Positions 34,408-44,040 of a stretch of DNA of 64,000 nt are shown here, piece after piece (position 1 is the first letter of the stretch; each line of letters starts with the position of its first letter). The notes under the pieces were generated by a model. The model worked only from the letters and a program-made list of their open reading frames with translations. It made no database searches and was not told the origin of the DNA. Source of the DNA: Pedobacter sp. MC2016-14 (GTDB lineage Bacteria; Bacteroidota; Bacteroidia; Sphingobacteriales; Sphingobacteriaceae); NCBI RefSeq assembly GCF_020991475.1, contig NZ_JAJMPA010000003.1:651771-715770 (forward strand). The letters are read 5' to 3'. Both the position numbers and the translations under genes were made by a program.

Positions 34408-36564
34408 TTATTTTTTTTCTGGGACTTTATTCATCACCCAACCTGTGAATAAACCTGTATTCTTTAAATAATTGGCATAGTATAATTTCTTCCTGTCAAT
34501 TGTTTGCCCATAATTAAAAATGCCAATTACTTTGTCTGCAAAGGAAATCCATTCTTTAGGTTGATTTAGTACTTCAAGTGCTGCAGTTTCAATAATAATT
34601 AAATCAAACCATTGTTTAGCCCAATCTAACTTTTCCCTGATTTGTTCATAACTCGCAACCTCAATTAAAGATGCGTCACCTCCCCTGTTCTTTAAAACCA
34701 CCAAAGAAGACTCTCTGAAATCCGTTTGAATAAAACTTTTCCCCTGTAAAAAATCTTCTACATAAATTGTGGAATTTGAACTGTTACTGATCTTCGGACT
34801 ACTAAAATTACCATCTATAACCAACACCTTTTTATTGGTCATCATCCAGGCAAAAGCAAGGCTCATAGCAACAAATGTCTTACCTTGTAAGGGCGTCATG
34901 CTATTTACCACCAGAACTTTACCTTTAAGGTCATTTTCAATTTCATAACGAATAGACCTCAACTGGTTTTTAAGTTCAAGTACGGGAACAGGTAGCTCTT
35001 CATCATGTTTCCATATCCCTTTTAGATCTATAGAAGGAAGATTCAAGGTGCTTAAACTTCCTATAACCGGAAGTTCTGTTTTATTGGATAGTTCTTCAGC
35101 TGAAAGAATACTGTGATCTATTAAAAACAAGACAAATAGTACTAACAGCACTATTACTGCCGTAATTATACCACTAAGAATTACCAGTAGCATTTTTTTA
35201 GAAGGTTGCGCCAAACCTGGCATTCCCATTTGAACTACATTAAGCTTAATGGATATACCAGACTCCAAACTACTCTGGTTGTATTTATTCAGGATATCTA
35301 AATATTCTTTAGTAGCAATGTCTATGCTCATTTCATAAGACTGCACTTCGGCTTCTTTCGGAACAAGCTGATCAAAATCTTTATTCAACTTATTAATTTC
35401 ACGTTCCAATGCATTGATGCTATATCTGGAAACGTCAAGCTTAACTTCTAAATCTAATTTTTGTTCTATTAAAGCCTGCTTGGTTGCTAAGGGATTGTTA
35501 ATATACTGATCTGAAGATCGATTGATTTCAGCAGTGAGTTGCCTTTGCAAAGAATCAATAGAAATCTTATACTTTTCATCAAAATCACTTTTATAATATT
35601 GATCATACAATGCACTCAATTCTTCTTTGGTACCAACAATATCCTGGTTTACTTTAGACAACGCAGCCTCAATATACCGGCGTTCACCAGGGCTAAACTT
35701 TCTATCAATTTCATTCAGCGCACCAGCATAAGACGAAGTATTTTGTACAGCTTCCTGCTTTTTATTATCAAAATCTACAATATTTGAATATAACTGTTTG
35801 GATTGCTCATCCAAATTTAAAACACGGTTATTGATCTTATAAGTGCGAAGTGCTGCCATTTTCTTGGTCAGTGTATCGCTTTTCTCTTTTAAAAGTTGTC
35901 CTAAGAAATTAGTTGCTTTAACTTGATTTGTCTTTACAATTGTAGAGTAGTACGCTACAAATTCATTGGATAGTGAATTTACAACAAATGCCGATAATTC
36001 TGGATCTTCGGATTCAAACTCAACAATAATAAAATCACTTGAGCCAGAACGATAAATATTAAGTTTTTCGCTTAAGCTCCCACTATCATAACGCACTGAT
36101 TTAATAACATTAAACAGACCATTTTGATCCTTATCCCACAAATTCAAAGGCATTTTCTTTCGATACATTTCCCGATATACCTCCAGTGCATGCGCTTTAG
36201 CATTTGGATTCAGATCTTTTATAGCCTTACCAGGCTGTCTAAATGGTTTACTTGTAGTCAGATCATTAATAATCAATTTGTAGGAAATCTGATCAAGCAT
36301 TTTCTTCATCTTCATCATGGTAATCAGGTTATTAAATTCCTGATTAGCTTGCTCACTAGGTAAAACACCCTGATTTAAGATAGACTGTTGCTGATATTGC
36401 TGGGTTTCATCCACAATACCAGTTGCAATTTGTACTTGAGATACATATGAATCAGAAAGATTCCTTACAAGAAAATAAGTAATGATTACTGTAATTACAG
36501 GAACTATAATCAGAACCAGTAAATACTTCTTAACGATATTTAGGAATTTTTTTACCTCGTCCAT
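34408..36564 (-). CDS. Polysaccharide co-polymerase (Wzz/GumC-like) with BY-kinase-like ATPase domain
   Basis: A 718-residue inner-membrane protein. An N-terminal helix (about residues 15-35), a long periplasmic coiled-coil region and a second helix (about residues 465-490) form the chain-length-determinant part. The cytoplasmic C-terminal domain resembles BY-kinases: LKNQLRSIRYEI, a Walker A-like SMTPLQGKTFVAMSLA near residue 560, and a Walker A'-like VLVIDGNFSSP. The usual PGEGKS and DADLRRP are changed, and the end (GWVMNKVPEKK) lacks the Tyr cluster of active kinases. It probably controls polymer length and export and may no longer act as a tyrosine kinase. Confidence 0.87.
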   Translation of the reverse strand: MDEVKKFLNIVKKYLLVLIIVPVITVIITYFLVRNLSDSYVSQVQIATGIVDETQQYQQQSILNQGVLPSEQANQEFNNLITMMKMKKMLDQISYKLIINDLTTSKPFRQPGKAIKDLNPNAKAHALEVYREMYRKKMPLNLWDKDQNGLFNVIKSVRYDSGSLSEKLNIYRSGSSDFIIVEFESEDPELSAFVVNSLSNEFVAYYSTIVKTNQVKATNFLGQLLKEKSDTLTKKMAALRTYKINNRVLNLDEQSKQLYSNIVDFDNKKQEAVQNTSSYAGALNEIDRKFSPGERRYIEAALSKVNQDIVGTKEELSALYDQYYKSDFDEKYKISIDSLQRQLTAEINRSSDQYINNPLATKQALIEQKLDLEVKLDVSRYSINALEREINKLNKDFDQLVPKEAEVQSYEMSIDIATKEYLDILNKYNQSSLESGISIKLNVVQMGMPGLAQPSKKMLLVILSGIITAVIVLLVLFVLFLIDHSILSAEELSNKTELPVIGSLSTLNLPSIDLKGIWKHDEELPVPVLELKNQLRSIRYEIENDLKGKVLVVNSMTPLQGKTFVAMSLAFAWMMTNKKVLVIDGNFSSPKISNSSNSTIYVEDFLQGKSFIQTDFRESSLVVLKNRGGDASLIEVASYEQIREKLDWAKQWFDLIIIETAALEVLNQPKEWISFADKVIGIFNYGQTIDRKKLYYANYLKNTGLFTGWVMNKVPEKK

Positions 36565-37266
36565 TTATTTTATTTCTTCGAGCTTTTTAACAGTTAGTTC
36601 TTCTAAGGCTGCTTTAGCAGTTAGGTAATTTCCTTCAATCTGTAATTTTGTAGTCAATGCTTGATTGAAGGCAATAGAAGCCTCGTTGTAAATCTGTAAA
36701 GTTACTTCGGCTCTTTGATAAGCAATTTTTATTGATTTGAAGTTATTTTCAGCATCAAGGTAAGCATTAGTTGCTGGGATGACAGATTTCTGTGCTTGTA
36801 TGTATGCAAAATATCTGGTTTTAACGGCTGCTTCCAGAGAAAGATCATACTCATCCCTGTTATATTGTGCGATCCGAACTTGTTCCTTTGCTTTTTTAAT
36901 TTGACTCGGCTTTGCTAATAAAGACCCAGGGTTGATTGAAATACCAATCTGATAGCCATTTAAAATATCTGCTGTTGTTACATTGACTAAATTTGAACTT
37001 GCCCTATTTGAACGAGAAACATATTGGAAAGAGAAGGGCTCTAACCAGGAAATCTTAACTCCCGACAAATCACTTTTGGCTGCTTTTATTTCACTTTCAA
37101 ATGATTTTAACCTCGGATAATTTTCTTTTGCAGCCGCAATTAGCTTATTTAAATAGAGATAAGAAATTTCACTGAGTATCGCTTCCTGAGCTCTAAGATT
37201 ACTGACAGGTCCTATTAAACTGAAAAATAGTAACCATAAGAATAAAGAGTATCTTTTTTTGTTCAT
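36565..37266 (-). CDS. Half-length TolC-family-like protein of the polysaccharide locus
   Basis: A 233-residue exported protein (signal peptide cut near LRAQ). It has long helical stretches with TolC-type wording: AAKENYPRLKSFESEIKAAK, KKAKEQVRIAQYNRDEYDLS and YFAYIQAQKSVIPATNAYLD. A normal TolC protomer has two such repeats and about 430-480 residues; only one repeat is present here and there is no frameshift remnant in the flanks. As first gene of the minus-strand arm and directly before the Wzz-like gene it probably helps export polysaccharide through the outer membrane, perhaps as a higher oligomer of half-units. Confidence 0.75.
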   Translation of the reverse strand: MNKKRYSLFLWLLFFSLIGPVSNLRAQEAILSEISYLYLNKLIAAAKENYPRLKSFESEIKAAKSDLSGVKISWLEPFSFQYVSRSNRASSNLVNVTTADILNGYQIGISINPGSLLAKPSQIKKAKEQVRIAQYNRDEYDLSLEAAVKTRYFAYIQAQKSVIPATNAYLDAENNFKSIKIAYQRAEVTLQIYNEASIAFNQALTTKLQIEGNYLTAKAALEELTVKKLEEIK

Positions 37267-37285
37267 AAACTAGCTAAGTAATGGT

Positions 37286-37293
37286 CAAATATA
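37286..37293 (-). promoter_or_regulatory. Promoter -7 element for the minus-strand polysaccharide arm
   Basis: On the minus strand TATATTTG matches TAnnTTTG exactly, 20 bases before the start of the TolC-like gene. A -33 TTG is not clear. In the same divergent gap TAATATTG at 37315-37322 (one mismatch) could serve the plus-strand acetyltransferase. Confidence 0.42.
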
Positions 37294-37344
37294 TATTTCT
37301 TCTTCAGAATATGCTAATATTGTACCATATAATAAATCATAAAT

Positions 37345-37962
37345 ATGGCATCACTCTCAGAGCGAGTAAAAAACAATCCTAAACTCAAAAAGATTGTACA
37401 TTGGATGATTGTTCCCCGGCACGAAGCGCGACCCCGGTTATGGATTAAGTTATTTGTAAATCCATTTGTGCATAAAAGAGGAAAAGGCAGTAAAATAAGA
37501 AGAAGAACCAGAATTGACGTTTTGCCTTTTAATAAATTTGAACTGGGCGAGTATGCTACTATAGAGGATTTTAGCACCATAAACAATGGCGTAGGACCTG
37601 TGTTTATCGGCAATAGGACTTTAATTGGAATGAGCAATGTGATTATCGGACCGGTTACGTTAGGGAATAATATTATCATTGCCCAAAATGTGGTAATGAG
37701 TGGCTTAAATCACAGCTATCAGGATGTACATCTACCTATCTCACAGCAAAATGTAACCACTTCAGAAATCAGGATTGAGGACGATTGCTGGATTGCCGCA
37801 AATGTAGTTATTACTGCCGGGGTAACTATTGGAAAACATAGTGTAATAGCTGCCGGAACAGTTGTTACCAAAGATGTGCCCCCCTTTTCCATTGTAGCAG
37901 GAAATCCTGGGAAAATTATTAAGAAGTACAACGGCGCGACTAATTCCTGGGATCGGGTTTAA
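37345..37962 (+). CDS. Hexapeptide-repeat (left-handed beta-helix) acetyltransferase
   Basis: A 205-residue soluble acyltransferase of the CatB/NodL/WbbJ type. About residues 70-190 consist of hexapeptide repeats (GEYATIEDFSTINNG, IGNRTLIGMSNVIIGPVTLG) with the catalytic-type His in MSGLNHSYQDV and the end IVAGNPGKIIKKY. It most likely O-acetylates a sugar of the surface polysaccharide. It is divergent from the minus-strand arm, sharing a 78-base promoter gap with it. Confidence 0.88.
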   Translation: MASLSERVKNNPKLKKIVHWMIVPRHEARPRLWIKLFVNPFVHKRGKGSKIRRRTRIDVLPFNKFELGEYATIEDFSTINNGVGPVFIGNRTLIGMSNVIIGPVTLGNNIIIAQNVVMSGLNHSYQDVHLPISQQNVTTSEIRIEDDCWIAANVVITAGVTIGKHSVIAAGTVVTKDVPPFSIVAGNPGKIIKKYNGATNSWDRV

Positions 37963-38129
37963 ATTATCGGGGAATTGCTTGCTAGTAACGGGAAGTATTT
38001 CCTCAAAAAAGAATGACAAAATAGGTGCTAAAACTAGCAGGTGTTTTAATTTTTATGGATTTTAGTATGATGAGGCTTATAAAAGCCTTTAATGTATTAA
38101 ACCAATGATATAAAGCGGTCAAATGGCTT

Positions 38130-38137
38130 TATATTTG
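38130..38137 (+). promoter_or_regulatory. Promoter -7 element for the adhesin operon
   Basis: TATATTTG is an exact TAnnTTTG match 38 bases before the adhesin start. No good -33 element is seen at the standard distance. The remainder of the gap from 37963 shows no gene. Confidence 0.45.
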
Positions 38138-38174
38138 CCTTTAATTGTGGTGTTATTGACATTATTTTAAACTT

Positions 38175-41100
38175 ATGATAAAATTTTTACGGTACTCCGT
38201 ATTCTTTTTAGTGTGGCTTTGTTTTATACCAAAGTCTTTTGCTCAATTTCCATACGTGGAAAGTTTTAGAGCTGCTACGGCACCTGGAATCACCTTTGGT
38301 GGCGCACCAGCTGCATTTTTAACGGCCTCCGGAAATTCTTCTCTTGGGGGCACACCAATTGATCCGGTTGGAAATGGATATCTTCGCTTAACCAGTGCAG
38401 CCAATAACCAGAAAGGTTATGCCTATAGTACTTCAAATTTCCCTTCCAGCAAAGGACTAAGGGTTGAATTTGAATACTATATCTATGGCGGAACCGGTGC
38501 CGATGGGATCAGCTTTTTCTTATTTGATGCCACAGCTAATCCATTTGTTATCGGTGGTTTCGGTGGTTCGTTGGGATATGCACAGATTACCACTACTACG
38601 CCTGTCTCTCCCGGTGTAAGCAAAGGCTATCTCGCTATTGGATTAGATGAATTTGGTAACTTTTCGAACACAAACGAAGGTAGACAAGGTCCAGGAATTG
38701 GACAGGTGGCTGGATCAATTACACTTAGAGGTAAGGGAGATGGCGCAGCATTAACCCCAGACAATTATACTTATTTAACAAGTAAAAGGTCTTCAGACCT
38801 AGGTATAGATTTGGTGGGTAACGGAAGTGAGCGTATGCCGGACTCTACAAATGTGGGCTACCGCAGGGTACTCATGGAACTGGAGCCCAATCCTTCCGGT
38901 GGTTATTTCATTACTGTTAAACTGACTCAGGGAGGTACACCACCGCTGATGCCAGTAACCATAATCGACAGATTCCCCTATGCTGAAATCGCGCCTGCTA
39001 ATTTACGGTATGGATTTGCTTCTTCCACTGGTGACCAGACCAACTTCCATGAGGTTAGAAATGTGGCCATTTCAGTATTTGATGAAGGCTCACTGGTAGC
39101 GCCAACCGCAAATAATGATACACAAGCTGCCTGTCCTGGCAACCAGAGCAGCACCAATGTTTTTGCCAACGACATCACGACAAATACAAATGCGGTCATT
39201 GAACCTAGTACCATAGACCTTAATCCTGCACTTGCCGGATTTCAAAAAACTTTCACCATTGCCGGTAAGGGTACATTTACCGCCAATGACAACGGTACCG
39301 TAACTTTTGTGCCTTTATCATCTTTTACCGGAACTGTTGCAGCCGATTACACCATTAAAGACAATTATGGAAAAACATCTACTGTTGCGACAGTAACCTT
39401 TAACTATATAGCTGCAGGTATTACAGCTGATGCCGGGCCGGATGCGGTAATCAATTATCTTGGATTGCCTTTGAGTTTTACATTGGCAGGAAATGACCCT
39501 GGCATTGGAAATACAGGCGCATGGACTCAAATTTCAGGCCCAAGTGTAGCTACTTTTGCCAACAATACTTTATATAATACTACCGCCGGAAACTTAGTAG
39601 GTGGTGCATATGTATTTAGATGGACGATAACAACGGCCGGTAGCTGCCAAAGCTTTGACGATGTAACGGTTTTGGTCAATCGCCCTCCTGTCGCCGCGAA
39701 CGATGAAGTGAGTACAAACCTTGAAACAGACATCGCTATACATATTCTTGACAATGATTCAGATCCCGATGGCAACCTAACAATTGTAAAGTCATCTGTT
39801 GTAATTACTGCACAGCCAGCGCGTGGAACGCTTGTACTGGATGCGGTTACCGGAGATGTAATTTATAGACCTAATGCAGGCTTTATTGGAAATGACTCTT
39901 TTGTTTATACGATTAAGGACATTTACGGTGTAGTATCCAATCAGGCCATTGTGAATATACATGTGGTGCTTACACCAATTGGCTTAAATGACGTAGCTAC
40001 TACTCCTACCAACATTCCGGTTACTATCCCTGTGCTGGATAATGATCCTGGTAAAACCGGCGCAACAGTTTTACCAGATTTGTTACCTACTCACGGTACT
40101 TCAGTAATTAATCCTGACGGCACCATTTTTTATACGCCTACACCGGGTTATAGCGGATTAGACTCCTTAAAATATGTGATAAGAAGCAGTAGTAATGTGA
40201 ATTCTGCGCCAATTACAGTGCTGATTAATGTGAAGCCGGTAGGGGCAGCTGATCAGGCTACTACAACGGTTAATATACCTGTTTTAAACAAAGACATTAA
40301 AGCCAATGATTTAAGTAAAGCTAATACAACAGTAATTCCAAAATCTAATCCTGCAAATGGTACTATAGGAATTAATCCTGACGGTACCATTAACTACACG
40401 CCATTCCCTGGTTTTATCGGTAAAGACTTCTTTAATTATGCTTTACTTACAGCTGATGGTGTCCAATCTGACAACATTCTTTTTACCATTACGGTTAAGC
40501 CTGTCGGTTCTAATGATGTTTCTAGTACAGTTTCGAATGTTCCAGTTACCATATTGGTTAAAGAAAATGATTTAAGTGGCCCGGTAACCAATGTAAGCCT
40601 TTTAAGTCCTCCGGCTAATGGTACTGTGGTACTCAATGGCGCCGGTAATCCAGTATATACACCTACACCTGGGTTTTCTGGTACAGATAGCTTTACCTAC
40701 ACTTTGAAAACACCTGATGGATTGACAGAGTCTGATGCAATTATGGTAAACATAAATGTCCGTCCAGCTGGTTCGCAAGATGGTGCATTAACGACTACGA
40801 ATGTTCCACTGACCATTCTGGTTAAAGACAATGACATCAGTAAAACCGGAACTACAATAACCCCTGGTACACCACCTGCAAATGGTACAGTTACGTACAA
40901 CGCCGCTGGCAATCCGGTTTATACGCCGGCAACCGGATATTCTGGTAAAGATACCTTCACTTATTTATTAAAAAATGGTGCTTTATTTTCAGATCCTATA
41001 ACTGTAAATATTGATGTGAAACCTGTGGGTAGTGCTGACGTAAAAACGACACCTATAAATGTTCCTGTAACCATTTTAGCAAAAGATAACGACCTTAGTA

Positions 41101-43103
41101 AAATTGGTACGCAACTTAGTCTTGCTACTACACCTTCAGCTTCAAAAGGAACGGCAGTTGTAAATGCAGATGGTAACATTGTATTTACACCAGCAGCCAA
41201 TTTCTCTGGTGAAGCTGTTTTCACTTATATCTTAACAACTACCTTAGATGGATTGGTGTCTGACCCTATTACAGTTACTGTAACGGTTAAACCTATTGGA
41301 GCAGATGATTACAAATCAACCAATACCAATGTGGCCATAACCATTCCTGTTAAAGATAATGATGTGAGCAGTGCAGGTACCACCATTTTATTTGCAGATA
41401 TGCCAACTCATGGTTCTGTGGTATTGAATGGAAGTGGTATACCTCTTTATACGCCTGCTAACGGATATTCCGGAAAAGACAGCTTTACCTATAGATTGCA
41501 AACTGCAGACCTGGTTAATTCTGATCTGATCACTGTAAATATCGATGTAATTCCGGTAGGATCCCCAAATACAGCAAATACAACTACGAACAATCCTATA
41601 GCAATTCCTGTTAAAACAAATGATTTAAGTCAAACAGGTACATCAATTGTTTTAACTTCAAATCCTCCTAACGGTACGCTTGAATTTAATACAGCTGGTG
41701 AAGTTGTTTATACTCCACTGCCTGGTTATTCTGGAATAGATAAATTTACTTACAAGCTTCGTACTACATTAGACGGTTTAGAATCTGAGCCAATTGAAGT
41801 CACCGTTACGGTAAAACCAACAGGTATTACTGATCCTGTTACTGTTAACTCTAATGCGACTTTAGTACCTATTCCCGTTAAGAACAATGACCCGGGTGCT
41901 ACTGGTACCACCGTTAGTATAAATACACCACCATTACATGGTACGGTTACTATAGGTGCAGACGGGATCCCTGTTTACACACCTACACCTGGCTATTCTG
42001 GTCCGGATAGTTTTACCTACAGGCTAACTACAGTACCTGATGGTGTAGTTTCTGACCCAATAACGGTTAACATTACAGTTAGGCCTTCTGTAGTTATTCC
42101 TGCACCACCATTAACGGTTTCAACGCCGATAAATACACCTATAGCTGTACCTGGCATTCCATTACCTACAGGCGGCACTGTTACCTTCCCCACTTTACCC
42201 CTTCATGGCACTGTAGTCTTTAATCCGGTAACTGGTGTGGTAACGTATACTCCTGCTCCAGGTTATACTGGTCCTGATGAATTCTTTTATGTAATTACCG
42301 ACCCGGATGGCAATACTTCTGCTCCGGCAAGAGTAACCGTAACTGTAACTACACCTGCGAAGATTGGTTTGGCGAAGCAATTGAGTGCCGGCCCAGTTAA
42401 AAATGCAGATGGTACGTATACGATGACGTATACTTTTACGCTTGTAAATATTGGTGATGTAGCTGTAGATCGGGTATCTTTAACAGATAACCTAGCCACT
42501 ACATTTGGAGGAAATGCGGTTACTGTAACGAGGTTAAATGCATCTGGCCCATTACGCGTTAATAACAATTATAACGGCACCTCAGTAACAGAATTGCTCT
42601 TAAATACAAGTTCAATGGCTGCTAAATCTAAAGAAACGGTGGTACTGGAAGTGAATGTAAGACTGGACAAAAAAGATGGAACTTTTTACAACTCTGGATT
42701 TGTTGAAGCTTATAGTGTAACCGATGGAAGCAGAACTTCTGATCTTTCTACCAATGGAGTTAATCCAGATCCTATTACTGCGGGAGATTTTAGCTCTTCT
42801 GAATTTACACCTGTTAAATTGGTTCTTCAAGACATCTTTATCCCGAAAGGCTTCTCTCCTAACAACGATGGCATCAACGATTTCTTTGTGATTGAGAATG
42901 GCGGAGGAAAAGTAATAGCGCTTGAAGTTTATAACAGATGGGGTAATTTAGTACACCGCAACAAAACTTACGCAAACACCTGGAACGGAAAAACCACTGA
43001 GGGTATTCATATGGGTGATGATGTTCCTGATGGAACGTATTATTACATCATTACTATTGATGGACAAGACAGACGTGTGGGTTACATTACAATTAAACGA
43101 TAA
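38175..43103 (+). CDS. Giant T9SS-type adhesin: lectin domain, cadherin-like tandem repeats, CHU_C end
   Basis: A 1642-residue secreted protein. A signal peptide (to about SFAQ) precedes a bacterial L-type lectin-like domain (about residues 25-305; GADGISFFLFD and GYLAIGLDEFGN). An Ig-like and a PKD/REJ-like region follow (to about 503), then about ten cadherin-like beta modules (504-1390) with the repeated pattern PVTI-V-NDLS, PANGTV, PVYTPTPGYSG and DSFTY. A DUF11-like domain comes next (about 1395-1550). The C-terminus (IPKGFSPNNDGINDFFVIEN through YNRWGNLVH to VGYITIKR) is a gliding-motility-associated CHU_C domain, a type IX secretion signal. PorP/SprF and PorE-like genes follow directly. 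It is probably a surface adhesin or gliding filament like SprB; what it binds is unknown. Confidence 0.92.
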   Translation: MIKFLRYSVFFLVWLCFIPKSFAQFPYVESFRAATAPGITFGGAPAAFLTASGNSSLGGTPIDPVGNGYLRLTSAANNQKGYAYSTSNFPSSKGLRVEFEYYIYGGTGADGISFFLFDATANPFVIGGFGGSLGYAQITTTTPVSPGVSKGYLAIGLDEFGNFSNTNEGRQGPGIGQVAGSITLRGKGDGAALTPDNYTYLTSKRSSDLGIDLVGNGSERMPDSTNVGYRRVLMELEPNPSGGYFITVKLTQGGTPPLMPVTIIDRFPYAEIAPANLRYGFASSTGDQTNFHEVRNVAISVFDEGSLVAPTANNDTQAACPGNQSSTNVFANDITTNTNAVIEPSTIDLNPALAGFQKTFTIAGKGTFTANDNGTVTFVPLSSFTGTVAADYTIKDNYGKTSTVATVTFNYIAAGITADAGPDAVINYLGLPLSFTLAGNDPGIGNTGAWTQISGPSVATFANNTLYNTTAGNLVGGAYVFRWTITTAGSCQSFDDVTVLVNRPPVAANDEVSTNLETDIAIHILDNDSDPDGNLTIVKSSVVITAQPARGTLVLDAVTGDVIYRPNAGFIGNDSFVYTIKDIYGVVSNQAIVNIHVVLTPIGLNDVATTPTNIPVTIPVLDNDPGKTGATVLPDLLPTHGTSVINPDGTIFYTPTPGYSGLDSLKYVIRSSSNVNSAPITVLINVKPVGAADQATTTVNIPVLNKDIKANDLSKANTTVIPKSNPANGTIGINPDGTINYTPFPGFIGKDFFNYALLTADGVQSDNILFTITVKPVGSNDVSSTVSNVPVTILVKENDLSGPVTNVSLLSPPANGTVVLNGAGNPVYTPTPGFSGTDSFTYTLKTPDGLTESDAIMVNINVRPAGSQDGALTTTNVPLTILVKDNDISKTGTTITPGTPPANGTVTYNAAGNPVYTPATGYSGKDTFTYLLKNGALFSDPITVNIDVKPVGSADVKTTPINVPVTILAKDNDLSKIGTQLSLATTPSASKGTAVVNADGNIVFTPAANFSGEAVFTYILTTTLDGLVSDPITVTVTVKPIGADDYKSTNTNVAITIPVKDNDVSSAGTTILFADMPTHGSVVLNGSGIPLYTPANGYSGKDSFTYRLQTADLVNSDLITVNIDVIPVGSPNTANTTTNNPIAIPVKTNDLSQTGTSIVLTSNPPNGTLEFNTAGEVVYTPLPGYSGIDKFTYKLRTTLDGLESEPIEVTVTVKPTGITDPVTVNSNATLVPIPVKNNDPGATGTTVSINTPPLHGTVTIGADGIPVYTPTPGYSGPDSFTYRLTTVPDGVVSDPITVNITVRPSVVIPAPPLTVSTPINTPIAVPGIPLPTGGTVTFPTLPLHGTVVFNPVTGVVTYTPAPGYTGPDEFFYVITDPDGNTSAPARVTVTVTTPAKIGLAKQLSAGPVKNADGTYTMTYTFTLVNIGDVAVDRVSLTDNLATTFGGNAVTVTRLNASGPLRVNNNYNGTSVTELLLNTSSMAAKSKETVVLEVNVRLDKKDGTFYNSGFVEAYSVTDGSRTSDLSTNGVNPDPITAGDFSSSEFTPVKLVLQDIFIPKGFSPNNDGINDFFVIENGGGKVIALEVYNRWGNLVHRNKTYANTWNGKTTEGIHMGDDVPDGTYYYIITIDGQDRRVGYITIKR
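39985..42080 (+). repeat. Eight tandem about 262-base repeats within the adhesin gene
   Basis: Module borders marked by KPVG/KPIG-type codons recur near 39980, 40240, 40504, 40766, 41026, 41296, 41557, 41820 and 42087, a spacing of 260-270 bases or 86-90 residues. Two more divergent modules flank the set. The protein pattern is strongly kept while the DNA has drifted, so the array is old and not a recent expansion. Confidence 0.85.
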
Positions 43104-43104
43104 A

Positions 43105-44034
43105 ATGAAAAGATTAAAAGGAATTATAATAGTACCCCTACTGCTGATTTGCAATAGCCTTATGGCACAGCAGGACCGGATGTACACACAATATATGTTC
43201 AATACCCTGGCTGTAAACCCTGCCTATGCAGGAAGCCGAAACGTGGTTTCGGCCACGGCTCTTGCAAGAAGTCAGTGGACAGGAATTGAAGGCGCACCTA
43301 AAACAGGAACATTTACCATTGATGCGCCTATTATGAACAAACGGTTTGGGATTGGACTTCAGATTTTTAGTGATAAGCTGGGTGCAGAACAAACTAATGG
43401 TGCCGCATTGAGTTTCGCCTACCGTATTAGAATGGAAGAAGCAACTTTAAGTTTTGGTGTTCAGGGAGATTTAAGTCAATACAAAGCGAACTTAACAGAT
43501 CAGCCTTTGAGTTCCCTACCTGCTTATGACCCTGCTTTTGCGAATAACATCAACAAAATGCTTTTCAATTTTGGTACTGGGGTATATTACAATACAGACA
43601 AATTTTACCTGGGGCTATCTGCTATGGATTTGATGCCTAACAGCCTGTCTGCTGAAAATTCATCTGGCACTAAACTGGCCGGCAAACAGTCTTTACACCT
43701 CTTTCTTGCTTCAGGCTATGTATTCCCGCTTTCGGAAGAGTTTAAATTAAAACCTTCTGTTTTGATTAAAGGAGTTAAAGGTGCACCAATTGAAGGAGAT
43801 GCAAACTTAACCTTCTGGATTAAAGACGCCATAGGCATTGGCGCTGGCTACCGCTCTGCGGCTGATGTTTCTGCCCTTATTGAAATCCAGGCCACTCCTC
43901 AGTTTAGAATTGGTTACAGTTACGACCGAAGTACAACGCAACTTCAAAACTTTAATTCGGGAAGTCATGAGATCATGATCCGTTATGAATTCGGCTTTGA
44001 AAAAGGTAAAATTTTATCTCCTAGATTTTTCTAA
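43105..44034 (+). CDS. PorP/SprF family type IX secretion membrane protein
   Basis: A 309-residue outer-membrane barrel protein. The ATG at 43105, one base after the adhesin stop, gives a clean signal peptide (ending LMAQQ); the open frame extends further back but only inside the adhesin gene. The mature start QDRMYTQYMFNTLAVNPAYAGSR is diagnostic of the family, and the protein ends in an amphipathic barrel strand. Family members anchor or help export large T9SS adhesins; Flavobacterium SprF is needed for SprB to reach the surface. Position right after a CHU_C adhesin supports the same job here. Confidence 0.93.
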   Translation: MKRLKGIIIVPLLLICNSLMAQQDRMYTQYMFNTLAVNPAYAGSRNVVSATALARSQWTGIEGAPKTGTFTIDAPIMNKRFGIGLQIFSDKLGAEQTNGAALSFAYRIRMEEATLSFGVQGDLSQYKANLTDQPLSSLPAYDPAFANNINKMLFNFGTGVYYNTDKFYLGLSAMDLMPNSLSAENSSGTKLAGKQSLHLFLASGYVFPLSEEFKLKPSVLIKGVKGAPIEGDANLTFWIKDAIGIGAGYRSAADVSALIEIQATPQFRIGYSYDRSTTQLQNFNSGSHEIMIRYEFGFEKGKILSPRFF

Positions 44035-44040
44035 TCAACT

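Noticed and set aside
39985..42080. Regular repeat spacing considered as a CRISPR-like or satellite array
   Set aside because: The period of about 262 bases is one protein module in an intact reading frame, without short identical repeats or spacers.
38978..42830. Many minus-strand open frames across the adhesin gene
   Set aside because: They recur with the module period and mirror the repeated coding sequence, so they are by-products of the repeats.
43015..43104. Upstream start of the PorP/SprF gene inside the adhesin gene
   Set aside because: The ATG at 43105 yields a perfect signal peptide one base after the adhesin stop.
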